A DNA stretch of 64,000 nt from Micromonospora phaseoli (GTDB lineage: Bacteria; Actinomycetota; Actinomycetes; Mycobacteriales; Micromonosporaceae). The DNA lies in contig NZ_FNYV01000011.1 in assembly GCF_900109115.1 (NCBI RefSeq), positions 62,001 to 126,000 of the forward strand, in the 5' to 3' direction. Both the position numbers and the translations under genes were made by a program. Positions 35,902 through 45,939 of the stretch are shown here, in pieces. Below the pieces are notes generated by a model that saw nothing but the letters and a program-made list of their open reading frames with translations, made no database searches and was not told the DNA's origin. The stretch's first letter is position 1, and every line of letters starts with the position of its first letter.

Positions 35902-36381
35902 TTGGTCACGTACCGGCGACCGGCCGCAGCCGCCGTGCTGCTCGCGACCGTGCCGTTCGCGCTGTTCGGCTGCGGGCTCGTCGGCGGCGAGGACGAGGCG
36001 GAGAAGCCGGGACGGGCACCCGCCGAGGAGGCGCTGCTCAAGTCCCGGGAGCGGGTCCAGGCGTACCTCGACGCGATGACGGCCAAGGATGTGGCGGCCG
36101 GCCGCAGCCAGCTCTGCGCGGTGCTGCACGAGGCGTTCGACCTCGCCGCCACGGAAGCGAACGGTGACTTCGCGGACCACTTCAAGGTGGCGCGGTCCGA
36201 GATCACCGACATCCGGCCCGGCCCGGCCGGGCAGGAGGTCAGTACCTCGGTCACGGTGACCGTCGGCAGCCGCAAGGCCACCCGCCCACTGCTGTTCACG
36301 GTCACCCGTGACGGGCTCGACTGGTGCATCTCCGACGAGCGGCCCGGCGCGAACAGCCCCAACCCGGCACCGACGCCCTGA
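35902..36381 (+). CDS. Putative lipoprotein with NTF2-like/DUF-type fold
   Basis: The 159-residue protein has a type II signal peptide with lipobox LFGC (Cys at about 24), so it is probably lipid-anchored outside the membrane. The mature part contains a helix-rich segment (SRERVQAYLDAMTAKDVAAGRSQLCAVLHEAF), then strands ending in LDWCISDERPG; two Cys could form a disulfide. The fold is compatible with NTF2-like proteins. The start is TTG 35902 with GGGAGG seven bases upstream. The function is unknown. Confidence 0.8.
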   Translation: MVTYRRPAAAAVLLATVPFALFGCGLVGGEDEAEKPGRAPAEEALLKSRERVQAYLDAMTAKDVAAGRSQLCAVLHEAFDLAATEANGDFADHFKVARSEITDIRPGPAGQEVSTSVTVTVGSRKATRPLLFTVTRDGLDWCISDERPGANSPNPAPTP

Positions 36382-37925
<1,544 letters not shown>

Positions 37926-37933
<8 letters not shown>

Positions 37934-37991
37934 CGCGAGGAGTGAGCTTGCGAGCCCCGCAGTCGCAGCCGAAAGGGATGACCGTGGCTGA
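37926..37991 (+). CDS. Linker mini-ORF 2 (21 aa), identical product to mini-ORF 1
   Basis: GTG 37926 (GAGAGGG six bases upstream) overlaps the end of mini-ORF 1. Its TGA at 37989-37991 overlaps the threonine aldolase start GTG 37984. The translated product is the same 21 residues as mini-ORF 1, although the copies differ by a base. Confidence 0.4.
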
Positions 37992-39027
37992 GCAGTCGGG
38001 GCGGGTGCCGATTGACCTGCGGTCGGACACGGTGACCCGGCCCACCCCGGGGATGCGGGAGGCGATGGCCACCGCAGAGGTCGGTGACGACGTCTACGGT
38101 GAGGACCCGACGGTCAACGCCCTGGAGGCCGAGGTCGCCGCGTTGTTCGGGCACGAGGCGGCGTTGTTCTGCCCGAGTGGGTCGATGGCCAATCAGATCG
38201 CCCTGCAACTGCTGGTACCGCCCGGCACCGAGCTGCTCTGCGACGCCGACGCGCATGTGGTCACGTACGAGATGGGGGCCGCCGCCGCGTACGGCGGAAT
38301 CACCTCGCGGACCTGGCCTGCCGTGGGTGCCCAGATCGACCCCGACACGGTCGCCGGCATGATCCGTCCCGACGGCTACTGGGCGGTGACCACCCGGGCG
38401 ATCGCCGTGGAGCAGACCCACAACCGTGGCGGCGGTGGGGTGATTCCGCTGGCCACGCTGCGTGAGCTACGCCGGGTCGCCGACGCCGCGCAGTTGGCGC
38501 TGCACTGCGACGGTGCCCGGATCTGGCACGCCCACGTCGCCGACGGGGTGCCGCTGGCCACCTACGGCGGGCTTTTCGACACCCTGTCGGTCTGCCTGTC
38601 CAAGGGGCTTGGCGCGCCGGTCGGCTCGCTGGTCGTCGGCGCGGCCGACCGGATCGAGCGGGCCCGGGTGATCCGTAAGCGGATGGGCGGTGGACTGCGT
38701 CAGGCCGGCATCCTGGCCGCCGCCGGCCGATACGCGCTGGCCCACCATGTCGACCGGCTCGCCGCCGACCACGCGAAGGCCGCCAGGCTGGCCGAGGCGA
38801 TCGCCCCGTTCGGGGTGCTGGCCACCGCCGTGCGTAGCAACCTGGTGCCGCTGGACCTGACCAAGGCGTCGCTGGACGCCCCGGGGCTCGCTGCCGCCGC
38901 GCGCGCCGAGGGCGTCCTGATCTCGGTGCTCGGGCCGAGAACGGCCCGACTGGTCACCCACATGGACGTCACCGACGCCGCCGTGGACCACGCCGCCGCC
39001 GTGCTCACCAACATCCTCCGCCGCTGA
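37984..39027 (+). CDS. ltaE: Low-specificity L-threonine aldolase
   Basis: The 347-residue fold-type I PLP enzyme cleaves L-threonine or allo-threonine to glycine and acetaldehyde. Motifs: IDLRSDTVTRPTPGMREAM, FCPSGSMANQIALQL, VEQTHNRGGGG, CDGARIWHA, and PLP-binding SVCLSKGLGAPVGS with the Lys. GTG 37984 with GAAAGGG six bases upstream is chosen; ATG 37978 would leave no spacing after that site. It follows the 58-bp start-stop relay. Confidence 0.9.
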   Translation: MAEQSGRVPIDLRSDTVTRPTPGMREAMATAEVGDDVYGEDPTVNALEAEVAALFGHEAALFCPSGSMANQIALQLLVPPGTELLCDADAHVVTYEMGAAAAYGGITSRTWPAVGAQIDPDTVAGMIRPDGYWAVTTRAIAVEQTHNRGGGGVIPLATLRELRRVADAAQLALHCDGARIWHAHVADGVPLATYGGLFDTLSVCLSKGLGAPVGSLVVGAADRIERARVIRKRMGGGLRQAGILAAAGRYALAHHVDRLAADHAKAARLAEAIAPFGVLATAVRSNLVPLDLTKASLDAPGLAAAARAEGVLISVLGPRTARLVTHMDVTDAAVDHAAAVLTNILRR

Positions 39028-39039
39028 CCCGTCCGCTGC

Positions 39040-39099
39040 GTTGATCAAGAGGTTTGCGTCAGGATCCGTTGCCCGGATGACGTAAGCCTCTTGATCAAC
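39040..39099. repeat. 22-bp inverted repeat between convergent genes
   Basis: Arms 39040-39061 and 39078-39099 match over 22 bp with two mismatches that are G:U-compatible; both contain GTTGATCAAGAGG or its complement. The nfo stop codon (39095-39097) lies inside the right arm. It could act as a bidirectional terminator or is a dispersed repeat inserted in place. Confidence 0.75.
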
Positions 39100-39973
39100 T
39101 GGCCGGTGTGAGACGGCGGAGGGTGGCGATGTCGACGGCGTGGCCCTCGTGGCGCTCGCTGGGGGTCTCGACCAGGATCGGTACGCCAGCGGTGGCCGGG
39201 TGGCGCATCAACTCGGCGAAGGCGGGCTCGCCGATCGTGCCCTTGCCGATGTTCTCGTGCCGGTCGCGGGTGGAGCCGCACAGGTCCTTCGAGTCGTTGG
39301 CGTGCACCAGCCGCAGTCGCTCCGCCCCGACGGCGGCGACCAGGCTGTCCAGCGTCTCGGTCATCCCGCCCTCGGCGGCCAGGTCGTGCCCGGCGGCCCA
39401 GGCATGGCAGGTGTCGAAGCAGACGCCGAGCCACGGGTGCCGATCCACCGCGTCGAGGTACGGCCCGAGCTGCTCCACCCGGCAGGCCAGCGATCGGCCG
39501 CCGCCGGCGCTCGGCTCGACCAGCAGCATCGGGCCGCCGGCCGCTGCGGCGGAGTCCAGCAGCGGCAGCAACGACTCGCGTACCTGCCGCATCGCGGTCT
39601 CGGCGTGCCCGGCGTCCACCGCGCTGCCGGCGTGGAAGACCACCCCGCGTGCCCCGACGGCGGCGCCCCGGCGCAACGCGTGGGCCAGGGTCAGGGTCGA
39701 CCGCTCGACCGTGGCCTCGGTCGGTGAACCCAGGTTGACCAGCAGCGACGCGTGGATGTAGGTCGCGACGCCCCGCTCGGCGCAGCCGTCACGGAACAGC
39801 GTGTCCTGCGCCGGATCTCCGGCCGGCATCGCCCACCCTCGGGAGTTGCCGACGTATACCTGTGCCACCTGGGAACCGGCGGCGTCGATGTACGGCAGCG
39901 CCGCCTTCGCCAGCCCGCCCGAGGTGGGCGTGTGCGAGCCGATCGGCCGGTGGCCGGGGTCGGGATTCATCAT
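39095..39973 (-). CDS. nfo: Deoxyribonuclease IV (endonuclease IV, AP endonuclease)
   Basis: The 292-residue Zn-dependent AP endonuclease for base-excision repair has family motifs IGSHTPTSGG, HASLLVNLGS, LLVEPSAGGG, GVCFDTCHAWAAGHDL and VHANDSKDLCGSTRDRHENIGKGTIG. It fits the usual length of 280-290. ATG 39973 shares its A with the stop of the kinase gene upstream (TGATG); ATG 39970 is an alternative. Probable operon with the kinase. Confidence 0.92.
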   Translation of the reverse strand: MMNPDPGHRPIGSHTPTSGGLAKAALPYIDAAGSQVAQVYVGNSRGWAMPAGDPAQDTLFRDGCAERGVATYIHASLLVNLGSPTEATVERSTLTLAHALRRGAAVGARGVVFHAGSAVDAGHAETAMRQVRESLLPLLDSAAAAGGPMLLVEPSAGGGRSLACRVEQLGPYLDAVDRHPWLGVCFDTCHAWAAGHDLAAEGGMTETLDSLVAAVGAERLRLVHANDSKDLCGSTRDRHENIGKGTIGEPAFAELMRHPATAGVPILVETPSERHEGHAVDIATLRRLTPAS

Positions 39974-41961
39974 CAGAAGCAGCCGATGGTGATCTGGGTC
40001 CCCGGGGGTACCTGGGCGTTCTCGTTCGGGTTCTGGAACCGGGTGACGGCGTTCGGGTTGAACTGCACCGTCACCTGGAAGCCCTGACTCTCCAGCACCT
40101 GCTTCGCCTGCTGACAGGGCAGGTCGATCACCCGGGGTACGGTCACCTGCGGCGGCCCCTTGCTGACCTCCAGCCGGACCTGGGCGTCCTTCTCCACGCC
40201 GCTGCCGACGGCCGGGCTCTGCCCGAGCACCTCGTCGCGTGGCTTGTCGGACTCCTTGTACGTCGGCTCCACCAGAACCAGGCCGAGCTGCGCGATCTGC
40301 GCGCGGGCCTCGTTGAGGTTCTTGCCGACCAGATTGGGCACCGTGATCGGGGCCCGGCCCTTGCTGAGGATCACGGTGATCTCGTCGCCGGGCCTGACCT
40401 CCTTGCCCGCCTCCGGGCTGGTGGCCACCACCACGCCCTCCGGCAGGCCGTCGTCGAAGCGGGCGGTGCCCTTGACGACCTCCAACTGGGCGCTGACCAG
40501 ATCCGCCTCGGCCAGGTCGAACTCCTTGCCGACCACGTCCGGCAACTCGAAGCGCTCCGGGCCCAGCGAGAGGGTCAGGGTGATGGTGCCGCCCTTGAGG
40601 ATCCGGGCCGCCGAGGCGGGCTCCTGCGCCACCACACCGTCACGCGGCACCTGGTCGTCGTGGCGCGGGTCGGCGTAGCGCAGGGTGAAGCCCGACTGGG
40701 ATGCCTGTGCCTCCGCCTCGACCTTGCTCATGCTGACCAGTTCCGGCGTGGTGGTGTAGCGGCCCACCCCGAACCACCAGCCGCCGAGCGCGGCCACCAG
40801 CCCGAGCACCACCACGACGGCGGCGACGCCCAGGCGTCCGCTTCCCCCGCCGGTCAGTCGGGTACCCAGCGCGGCCAGCCGGGAGCCCAGGTCGCCCGCC
40901 GCGCTCGGGGCAGCCCGGCGCCTGCCGCGGGTCGGCTGGCCGCCCTCCGGCAGCCGGGCCCAGGTGGGTCGCTCGGGCGGACGGACCGCCGCCACCACCA
41001 TCGTGGGCTGGGACACCGCGGGGCCGTCGGACACCGACGGCAGCATCGCGGTTTGGCTGTTCGCGGTACCGAGACCGTCCCGGGCCACCTGCACCTCGGC
41101 CAGCAGGGCGCCGGCGTCGGAGGGGCGGGCCGCCGGGTCTCGGCGGGTGGCCCGGGCGACCAGGTCGTCGAGCAACCTCGGCAGGCCGGGCACCAGTGTC
41201 GACGGTGCGGGAACGTCCCGGTCGACGTGCTGCCAGGCGATGTCGATCGGCCGGTCACCCTCGTACGGCACCCGGCCGGTGAGCATCTCGAACAGCACGA
41301 TGCCCGCCGAATAGACGTCCGTGCGGGCGTCGGCCCGGCCGTCGGTGACCAGCTCGGGGGCGACGTACGCCACGGTGGCCATCAGCTGGTTGCCGTTGTC
41401 GTGGTCGGTGCTGGCCTCGACCGCCCGGGCCAGCCCGAAGTCGGTGACCTTGACCACGCTGTCGACGAGGTTGGAAGGGCCGCCGCTGGGCGCCTCGGCC
41501 ACCAGCACGTTCTCCGGCTTGATGTCGCGGTGCACCAGCCCGGCACGGTGGGCGGCGGCGACCGCGGCGAGCATCTGCTCGGTGATGGCCAACGCCTCGT
41601 CCGGGTTGAGCCGACGCCGTTCGGTCAGCAGCTCGCGCAGAGTGCGCCCGCGGACGAACTCCATCACCAGGTACGGCCGCCCGGCGTGGGTGCCCTGGTC
41701 GTAGACCGCAACGACGTTCGGGTGGGTGAGCCGGGCGATCGTCTTGGCCTCGTCGGTGAACCGGTCGACGAAGTTTCCCGCGCCGGCCCGGCCCGGCGGG
41801 CCCTGGGTCGAGTGAATGATCTTGATCGCCACGGCGCGTTCGAGCCGCTCGTCCATGGCGGTGTACACGGTCGCCATGCCGCCACGGGCCACGCGACCGC
41901 GAATGCGGTAGCGCCCGTCGATCAGCGAGCCCAGCAACGTGTCGGCGACCTGTGTGTCCAT
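39973..41961 (-). CDS. pknL: PASTA-domain Ser/Thr protein kinase, PknL-like
   Basis: The 662-residue kinase has an N-terminal catalytic domain (18-285) with Lys47, HRD 144-146 and DFG 174-176, a juxtamembrane linker, one transmembrane helix (about 378-400) and four PASTA repeats outside the cell. PASTA kinases sense cell-wall fragments. The adjacent divergent gene is an Rv2175c homologue, the known substrate of mycobacterial PknL, so this is the PknL orthologue by context. ATG 41961 is eight bases after TAGACT (41975-41970), so it may be leaderless. Confidence 0.93.
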   Translation of the reverse strand: MDTQVADTLLGSLIDGRYRIRGRVARGGMATVYTAMDERLERAVAIKIIHSTQGPPGRAGAGNFVDRFTDEAKTIARLTHPNVVAVYDQGTHAGRPYLVMEFVRGRTLRELLTERRRLNPDEALAITEQMLAAVAAAHRAGLVHRDIKPENVLVAEAPSGGPSNLVDSVVKVTDFGLARAVEASTDHDNGNQLMATVAYVAPELVTDGRADARTDVYSAGIVLFEMLTGRVPYEGDRPIDIAWQHVDRDVPAPSTLVPGLPRLLDDLVARATRRDPAARPSDAGALLAEVQVARDGLGTANSQTAMLPSVSDGPAVSQPTMVVAAVRPPERPTWARLPEGGQPTRGRRRAAPSAAGDLGSRLAALGTRLTGGGSGRLGVAAVVVVLGLVAALGGWWFGVGRYTTTPELVSMSKVEAEAQASQSGFTLRYADPRHDDQVPRDGVVAQEPASAARILKGGTITLTLSLGPERFELPDVVGKEFDLAEADLVSAQLEVVKGTARFDDGLPEGVVVATSPEAGKEVRPGDEITVILSKGRAPITVPNLVGKNLNEARAQIAQLGLVLVEPTYKESDKPRDEVLGQSPAVGSGVEKDAQVRLEVSKGPPQVTVPRVIDLPCQQAKQVLESQGFQVTVQFNPNAVTRFQNPNENAQVPPGTQITIGCF

Positions 41962-42126
41962 CGGCAGGCAGTCTATGTGTCGGGGTGATGAAGGTTGAAC
42001 AGGATGCTACAGCCGGGCGGACATTCGTGGGTCCGCCGCGCGGACAGCGGAAAGATCTGCCCTGCTCAACACGGCTGTCGGGAGGTCGTTGACCGCGGGT
42101 GGGGGTGGCGTGGCAGGGTGTTGCGC

Positions 42127-42507
42127 GTGACCGACTCCGTACCCGCCGATACCGCCGCGCCCGGGGCTGGCCCCGCCGCGTCCGGCTGGCTGACCCTGCC
42201 GGACGTCGCCGAGCGGCTCGACCTGCCGATCAGCAAGGTCCATCAGCTGATCCGGGATCGGGAGCTGATCGCGGTACGCCGCGACGGTGTCCGCCGGATC
42301 CCGGCCGACCTGGTGGCCAACAGCACCGTGCTCAAGCATCTGCCCGGCGTGCTGAATCTGCTGGCCGACGCCGGCTACGACGACGAGGCGGCGCTGCGCT
42401 GGCTCTACGAGCCCGACGACACGCTGTCCGGCGGTACCCCCGCCGCGGCCCTCGCCGGCGACCACGCCCGGGAGGTCAAGCGACGAGCCCAGGCCCTCGG
42501 CTTCTAG
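42127..42507 (+). CDS. Rv2175c-family winged-HTH DNA-binding protein, probable PknL substrate
   Basis: The 126-residue protein has a winged HTH (about 22-70: WLTLPDVAERLDLPISKVHQLIRDRELIAVRRDGVRRIP) and a helical C-terminus, matching Rv2175c. In M. tuberculosis, PknL phosphorylates Thr9 of that protein and blocks DNA binding; here residue 9 is also Thr, although alignment of the tail is uncertain. GTG 42127 has AGGG eight bases upstream. It is divergent from the kinase gene. Confidence 0.85.
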   Translation: MTDSVPADTAAPGAGPAASGWLTLPDVAERLDLPISKVHQLIRDRELIAVRRDGVRRIPADLVANSTVLKHLPGVLNLLADAGYDDEAALRWLYEPDDTLSGGTPAAALAGDHAREVKRRAQALGF

Positions 42508-42510
42508 CCT

Positions 42511-42552
42511 GCCTGCTGCCTGCTGCCTGCTGCCTGCTGCCTGCTGCCTGCT
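42511..42552. repeat. Six perfect copies of a 7-bp microsatellite
   Basis: GCCTGCT is repeated six times with no mismatch between two convergent stop codons (42507 and 42561). Copy number may vary between strains. There is no clear coding effect. Confidence 0.9.
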
Positions 42553-42560
42553 GCCCGGCT

Positions 42561-43643
42561 TCAGTCGGCGCGGCGGGTGGCGGCGATGGCCAGGTCGACC
42601 AGGGCCTGGCGGGCCTCGGTCTCCAGGTCGACGGCGGTCAGCGCGGCGAGCGCCGCGTCGGTCAGTGTGACGATGCGTTGCTCGGTACGGGCCAACGCGC
42701 CGGTGGCGACGATCAGCTCGCGCAGCCGGGCCACCCCGTTCGCGTCCAGGTCCGCGTCGCCGAGCCCGCCCAGCAGTAACGCCCGACCGGCCTCGTCGGT
42801 CGCCTCCAGCGCGGCAGCCACGAGGTACGTCCGCTTGCCCTCGCGCAGGTCGTCGCCGGCCGGCTTGCCGGTCTGGGCCGGGTCGCCGAACACCCCGAGC
42901 ACGTCGTCGCGCAGCTGGAACGCCTCACCCAGCGGCAGCCCGTAGGCCGAGTAGGCGATGCGTACGTCGGCTGGCGCGTCGGCCAGCGCCGCGCCGACCA
43001 GCAGCGGCCGTTCCACCGTGTACTTCGCCGACTTGTACCGGGCGACCTTGCCGGCCCGCTCCACCGAGGTGTCGCCGGTGGCCTGGGTCAACACGTCGAG
43101 GTACTGCCCGACGGTGACCTCGGTGCGCATCTCGTCGAAGTCCGGCCGGGCGCGGGCCACCGCCCGTGGATCGAGCCCGGCGGAGTGCAGCAGCTCGTCG
43201 GACCAGACCAGGCACAGATCGCCCAGCAGGATCGCCGCGGCGTCGCCGAAGCCGTCCGGGTCGCCGCCCCAGCCGGCGGACCGGTGCCGGGTGGCGAACC
43301 GGCGGTGTATGGCTGGTTCGCCCCGGCGGGTGTCCGAGCGGTCCATCAGGTCGTCGTGGATCAGGGCGCTGGCCTGGACGAACTCCAGTGCGGCGAGGGC
43401 GGTCACCACCGGATCGGTGTCCACCCCGCCGGCTCCTCGGTACCCCCAGTAGGCGAACGCCGGCCTTAGTCGTTTGCCGCCGCCCAGCACGAACGCCTCG
43501 ATCGCCTCGGCGACGGGCACCAGGGCGTCGTCGACGTCGGTCATCCAGGCTCGACGGCGGGCGAGGAAGTCCGACAGTGCCCGGTCGACCCGTTGGCGCA
43601 GGCTGGCACGGTCGACGGGGGAGACAGGAGCAGCGTGGGTCAC
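42561..43643 (-). CDS. idsA: Polyprenyl (geranylgeranyl-type) diphosphate synthase
   Basis: The 360-residue trans-isoprenyl synthase has first Asp-rich motif HDDLMDRSDTRRG and second DDVLGVFGD. GGGKRLRP is the substrate-binding Lys-Arg motif. The chain length is not readable with certainty; a GGPP-type product would feed the carotenoid genes 3-8 kb away. It is homologous to IdsA2 (Rv2173) next to MetF. GTG 43643 has TAGCGT six bases upstream and no ribosome site: probably leaderless. Confidence 0.88.
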   Translation of the reverse strand: MTHAAPVSPVDRASLRQRVDRALSDFLARRRAWMTDVDDALVPVAEAIEAFVLGGGKRLRPAFAYWGYRGAGGVDTDPVVTALAALEFVQASALIHDDLMDRSDTRRGEPAIHRRFATRHRSAGWGGDPDGFGDAAAILLGDLCLVWSDELLHSAGLDPRAVARARPDFDEMRTEVTVGQYLDVLTQATGDTSVERAGKVARYKSAKYTVERPLLVGAALADAPADVRIAYSAYGLPLGEAFQLRDDVLGVFGDPAQTGKPAGDDLREGKRTYLVAAALEATDEAGRALLLGGLGDADLDANGVARLRELIVATGALARTEQRIVTLTDAALAALTAVDLETEARQALVDLAIAATRRAD

Positions 43644-43649
43644 GTCCCG

Positions 43650-43655
43650 ACGCTA
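43650..43655 (-). promoter_or_regulatory. -10 element of idsA, leaderless type
   Basis: TAGCGT on the minus strand lies six bases before the GTG start, as in metF (44259) and dinB (60920). Confidence 0.4.
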
Positions 43656-44042
43656 ATGGGTCGGGACGCGACGCGCCGACCCACCCGGCTCCCGGCGCGT
43701 CGTGGCCCGGCTGCTCAGCGGCCGGGTGGGCGTGCCGGCGGTGCCCGGTCGGGTGCGCCGGGTGGCGGGTCGGCCGCGGCCACCGGTCGTGGCGGGTGGC
43801 CGCCGATCATCCCGGGACGCGAGAACCTGGGTGAGCCAGCCGCGCCAGAAGCGTCCGGGCACGCGTACCTGGCGCTCCCATCGCGAGATCTCGTGCCGAC
43901 TCAGCGTGGCCACGCCGGCGGCCGCGCAGAGTTCGGCGGCGAGCCGGGACTGGCTCCAGCCCCGGGCAAGCCGGAGCCGGGCCACCATCGGGCCGGTCAC
44001 CATCGGGCCGGCCACCATCGGGTCGGTCAGGGAGGGGGTCAT
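43653..44042 (-). CDS. XRE-type helix-turn-helix regulator
   Basis: The 129-residue protein has a central HTH (about 22-65: RLRLARGWSQSRLAAELCAAAGVATLSRHEISRWERQVRVPG) typical of XRE DNA-binding proteins. The N-terminus contains three MVxGP-like repeats encoded by 15-bp tandem repeats, and the C-terminus is Arg/Pro/Thr-rich. ATG 44042 has GGAGG five bases upstream, an excellent site. Divergent from metF. The target is unknown. Confidence 0.75.
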   Translation of the reverse strand: MTPSLTDPMVAGPMVTGPMVARLRLARGWSQSRLAAELCAAAGVATLSRHEISRWERQVRVPGRFWRGWLTQVLASRDDRRPPATTGGRGRPATRRTRPGTAGTPTRPLSSRATTRREPGGSARRVPTH

Positions 44043-44258
44043 GGGTCCTCCGGGGTCGGCGGAGGTGGCCCGGCCCGCCCACCCCCGGGACGGTGCCGGT
44101 GCGCCACCGGTCGGACAGCTGACCCCCGCGCGACCCCCGGTGCGGTGTCGGCCACACCCACGCTGAACACAGAACTACCCCAGAGGTGTGACGGTTTCGC
44201 CGGCCTGCCCGTCGTCCCCACCGCTGGGAAGCTGGTAGGGGTCTCCGGCTCGGCCCGC

Positions 44259-44264
44259 TAGAGT
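44259..44264 (+). promoter_or_regulatory. -10 element of metF, leaderless type
   Basis: TAGAGT is six bases before the metF GTG; no ribosome site lies between, so the message probably begins at the start codon. Confidence 0.4.
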
Positions 44265-44270
44265 CGACGT

Positions 44271-45188
44271 GTGGCGCTCGGACTTCCCTCGATCCTCCCG
44301 AATTCGCAACCGGCGATCGGGGAGTTGGTGCGCGACTGCCAGCCGACCTTCTCCTTCGAGTTCATGCCGCCGAAGGACGAGCAGGGTGAGCGGCAGCTCT
44401 GGCAGGCCATCCGCGAGTTGGAGCCGTTGCGGCCCTCGTTCGTCTCGATCACCTACGGTGCCGGCGGCTCGACCCGGGACACCACGGTCGCGGTCACCGA
44501 GCGGATCGCCACCGAGACCACCCTGCTGCCGATGGCTCACCTGACCGCCGTCAACCACTCCGTCGCCGAGCTGCGGCACGTGATCGGTCGGCTGGCCGGC
44601 GTCGGCGTGCGCAACATGCTGGTGGTACGCGGTGATCCGCCGGGCGACCCCACCGGCGAGTGGATACCGCATCCCGAGGGTGTGCACTACGCCGAGGATC
44701 TCGTCCGCCTGGTCCGCCGCTCCGGTGACTTCAGTGTCGGCGTCGCCGCCTTCCCGTACCGGCATCCGCGCTCGCCGGACGTCGCCACCGACACCGAGTA
44801 CTTCATCCGTAAGTGCCGGGCCGGCGCGGAGTTCGCGGTCACCCAGATGTTCTTCGACGCCGACGAGTACCTGCGCCTGCGCGACCGGGTGGCCGCCGCC
44901 GGCTGTGACACCCCGATCCTGGCCGGGGTGATGCCGGTGACCCGGCTCGGCACCATCGAACGGTCGGTGCAGCTGTCCGGGGCGCCCTTCCCGGCGGCAC
45001 TGGCCGCGCGCTTCGAGCGGGTCGCCGACGATCCGGAGGCGGTCCGCCGGCTCGGCATCGAGCAGACCAGCGAAATGTGCCGGCGACTGCTCGACGAGGG
45101 CGTCCCCGGGATCCACTTCATCACCTTCAACCGGTCCACCGCCACCCGGGAGATCTGGCAGAACCTGCGGGTCAGCGCCGCGACGTGA
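44271..45188 (+). CDS. metF: 5,10-methylenetetrahydrofolate reductase
   Basis: The 305-residue FAD enzyme reduces methylene-THF to methyl-THF for methionine synthesis. FSFEFMPPKDEQGE includes the active-site Glu, then SITYGAGGSTRDTT, HLTAVNHS, VVRGDPPGDP, VTQMFFDAD and the terminal GIHFITFNRST. It is a homologue of Rv2172c. GTG 44271 appears leaderless. A CDP-alcohol phosphatidyltransferase gene follows after 43 bases. Confidence 0.94.
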   Translation: MALGLPSILPNSQPAIGELVRDCQPTFSFEFMPPKDEQGERQLWQAIRELEPLRPSFVSITYGAGGSTRDTTVAVTERIATETTLLPMAHLTAVNHSVAELRHVIGRLAGVGVRNMLVVRGDPPGDPTGEWIPHPEGVHYAEDLVRLVRRSGDFSVGVAAFPYRHPRSPDVATDTEYFIRKCRAGAEFAVTQMFFDADEYLRLRDRVAAAGCDTPILAGVMPVTRLGTIERSVQLSGAPFPAALAARFERVADDPEAVRRLGIEQTSEMCRRLLDEGVPGIHFITFNRSTATREIWQNLRVSAAT

Positions 45189-45231
45189 CATCCGGCGCGC
45201 GACACCTCAGCGCCGTCGTGACGGTTGAACC

Positions 45232-45921
45232 GTGGTGGGCAGACAGCTGAACTGGAACGAGTACGCCACCGCGTGGGCGCGGCTGCACGGCGGGTTCGAC
45301 CCCCGGGCAGCCACCCCGGTGGTACGCGGCTGGCTGCGATTCTCCTACCACGTCGGGTTCCTGCTGGGCCGGCTGCGGGTCGGACCGACCGCGGTGACGG
45401 TGGCCGGGGTACTGCTCTGCCTCTGCGTACCGCTGCTCGCGGTCCGGCCGGGCGACGGACCGTTCCTGGGCGCGCTGTTCGTGCTGCTCGCCTCGGTGGC
45501 CGACAGCGTCGACGGTGCGGTGGCGGTGACCACCGGCCGTACCACTCGGCTCGGCTACGTCTACGACTCGCTGGCCGACCGGCTCGGCGAGGCCGCCTGG
45601 CTGGTGGCTTTCTGGCTGGTCGGCGCGCCGGGTGCGCTGGTGGTGGCGGGCGGTGCGCTGTCCTGGCTGCACGAGTACGTCCGGGCCCGTGCGGTCGCCG
45701 CGGGCATGCGGGAGATCGGCGCGGTCACCGTGGGGGAGCGTCCCACCCGGGTCTGCGTGGCCGTGGCCGGGCTGCTGCTGGCCGGCCTGACCGGCCTGAT
45801 CCAGGCGGACCTGGCCGCCGGCACCATCACCATGGCGACCGCGGTCTGGGTGCTGCTCGCCGCCTTCGGGCTGGGGCAGCTGATCTCCGCCGTTCGCCGG
45901 GCACTGATCGACGTCGGCTGA
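45232..45921 (+). CDS. CDP-alcohol phosphatidyltransferase family protein
   Basis: The 229-residue integral membrane enzyme contains the CDP-alcohol motif in the form DSVDGAVAVTTGRT...GYVYDSLADR: the four Asp are present, but the usual AR after DGxx reads AV. It has about five to six membrane helices. It probably transfers a phosphoalcohol in phospholipid synthesis; the alcohol is unknown. GTG 45232 or 45235. Confidence 0.85.
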   Translation: MVGRQLNWNEYATAWARLHGGFDPRAATPVVRGWLRFSYHVGFLLGRLRVGPTAVTVAGVLLCLCVPLLAVRPGDGPFLGALFVLLASVADSVDGAVAVTTGRTTRLGYVYDSLADRLGEAAWLVAFWLVGAPGALVVAGGALSWLHEYVRARAVAAGMREIGAVTVGERPTRVCVAVAGLLLAGLTGLIQADLAAGTITMATAVWVLLAAFGLGQLISAVRRALIDVG

Positions 45922-45939
45922 CCGGGTACCGCCCCGGTG

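Noticed and set aside
39862-41988. A 708-codon frame on the plus strand opposite the PknL-like kinase
   Set aside because: Same GC effect; the kinase motifs on the other strand are unambiguous.
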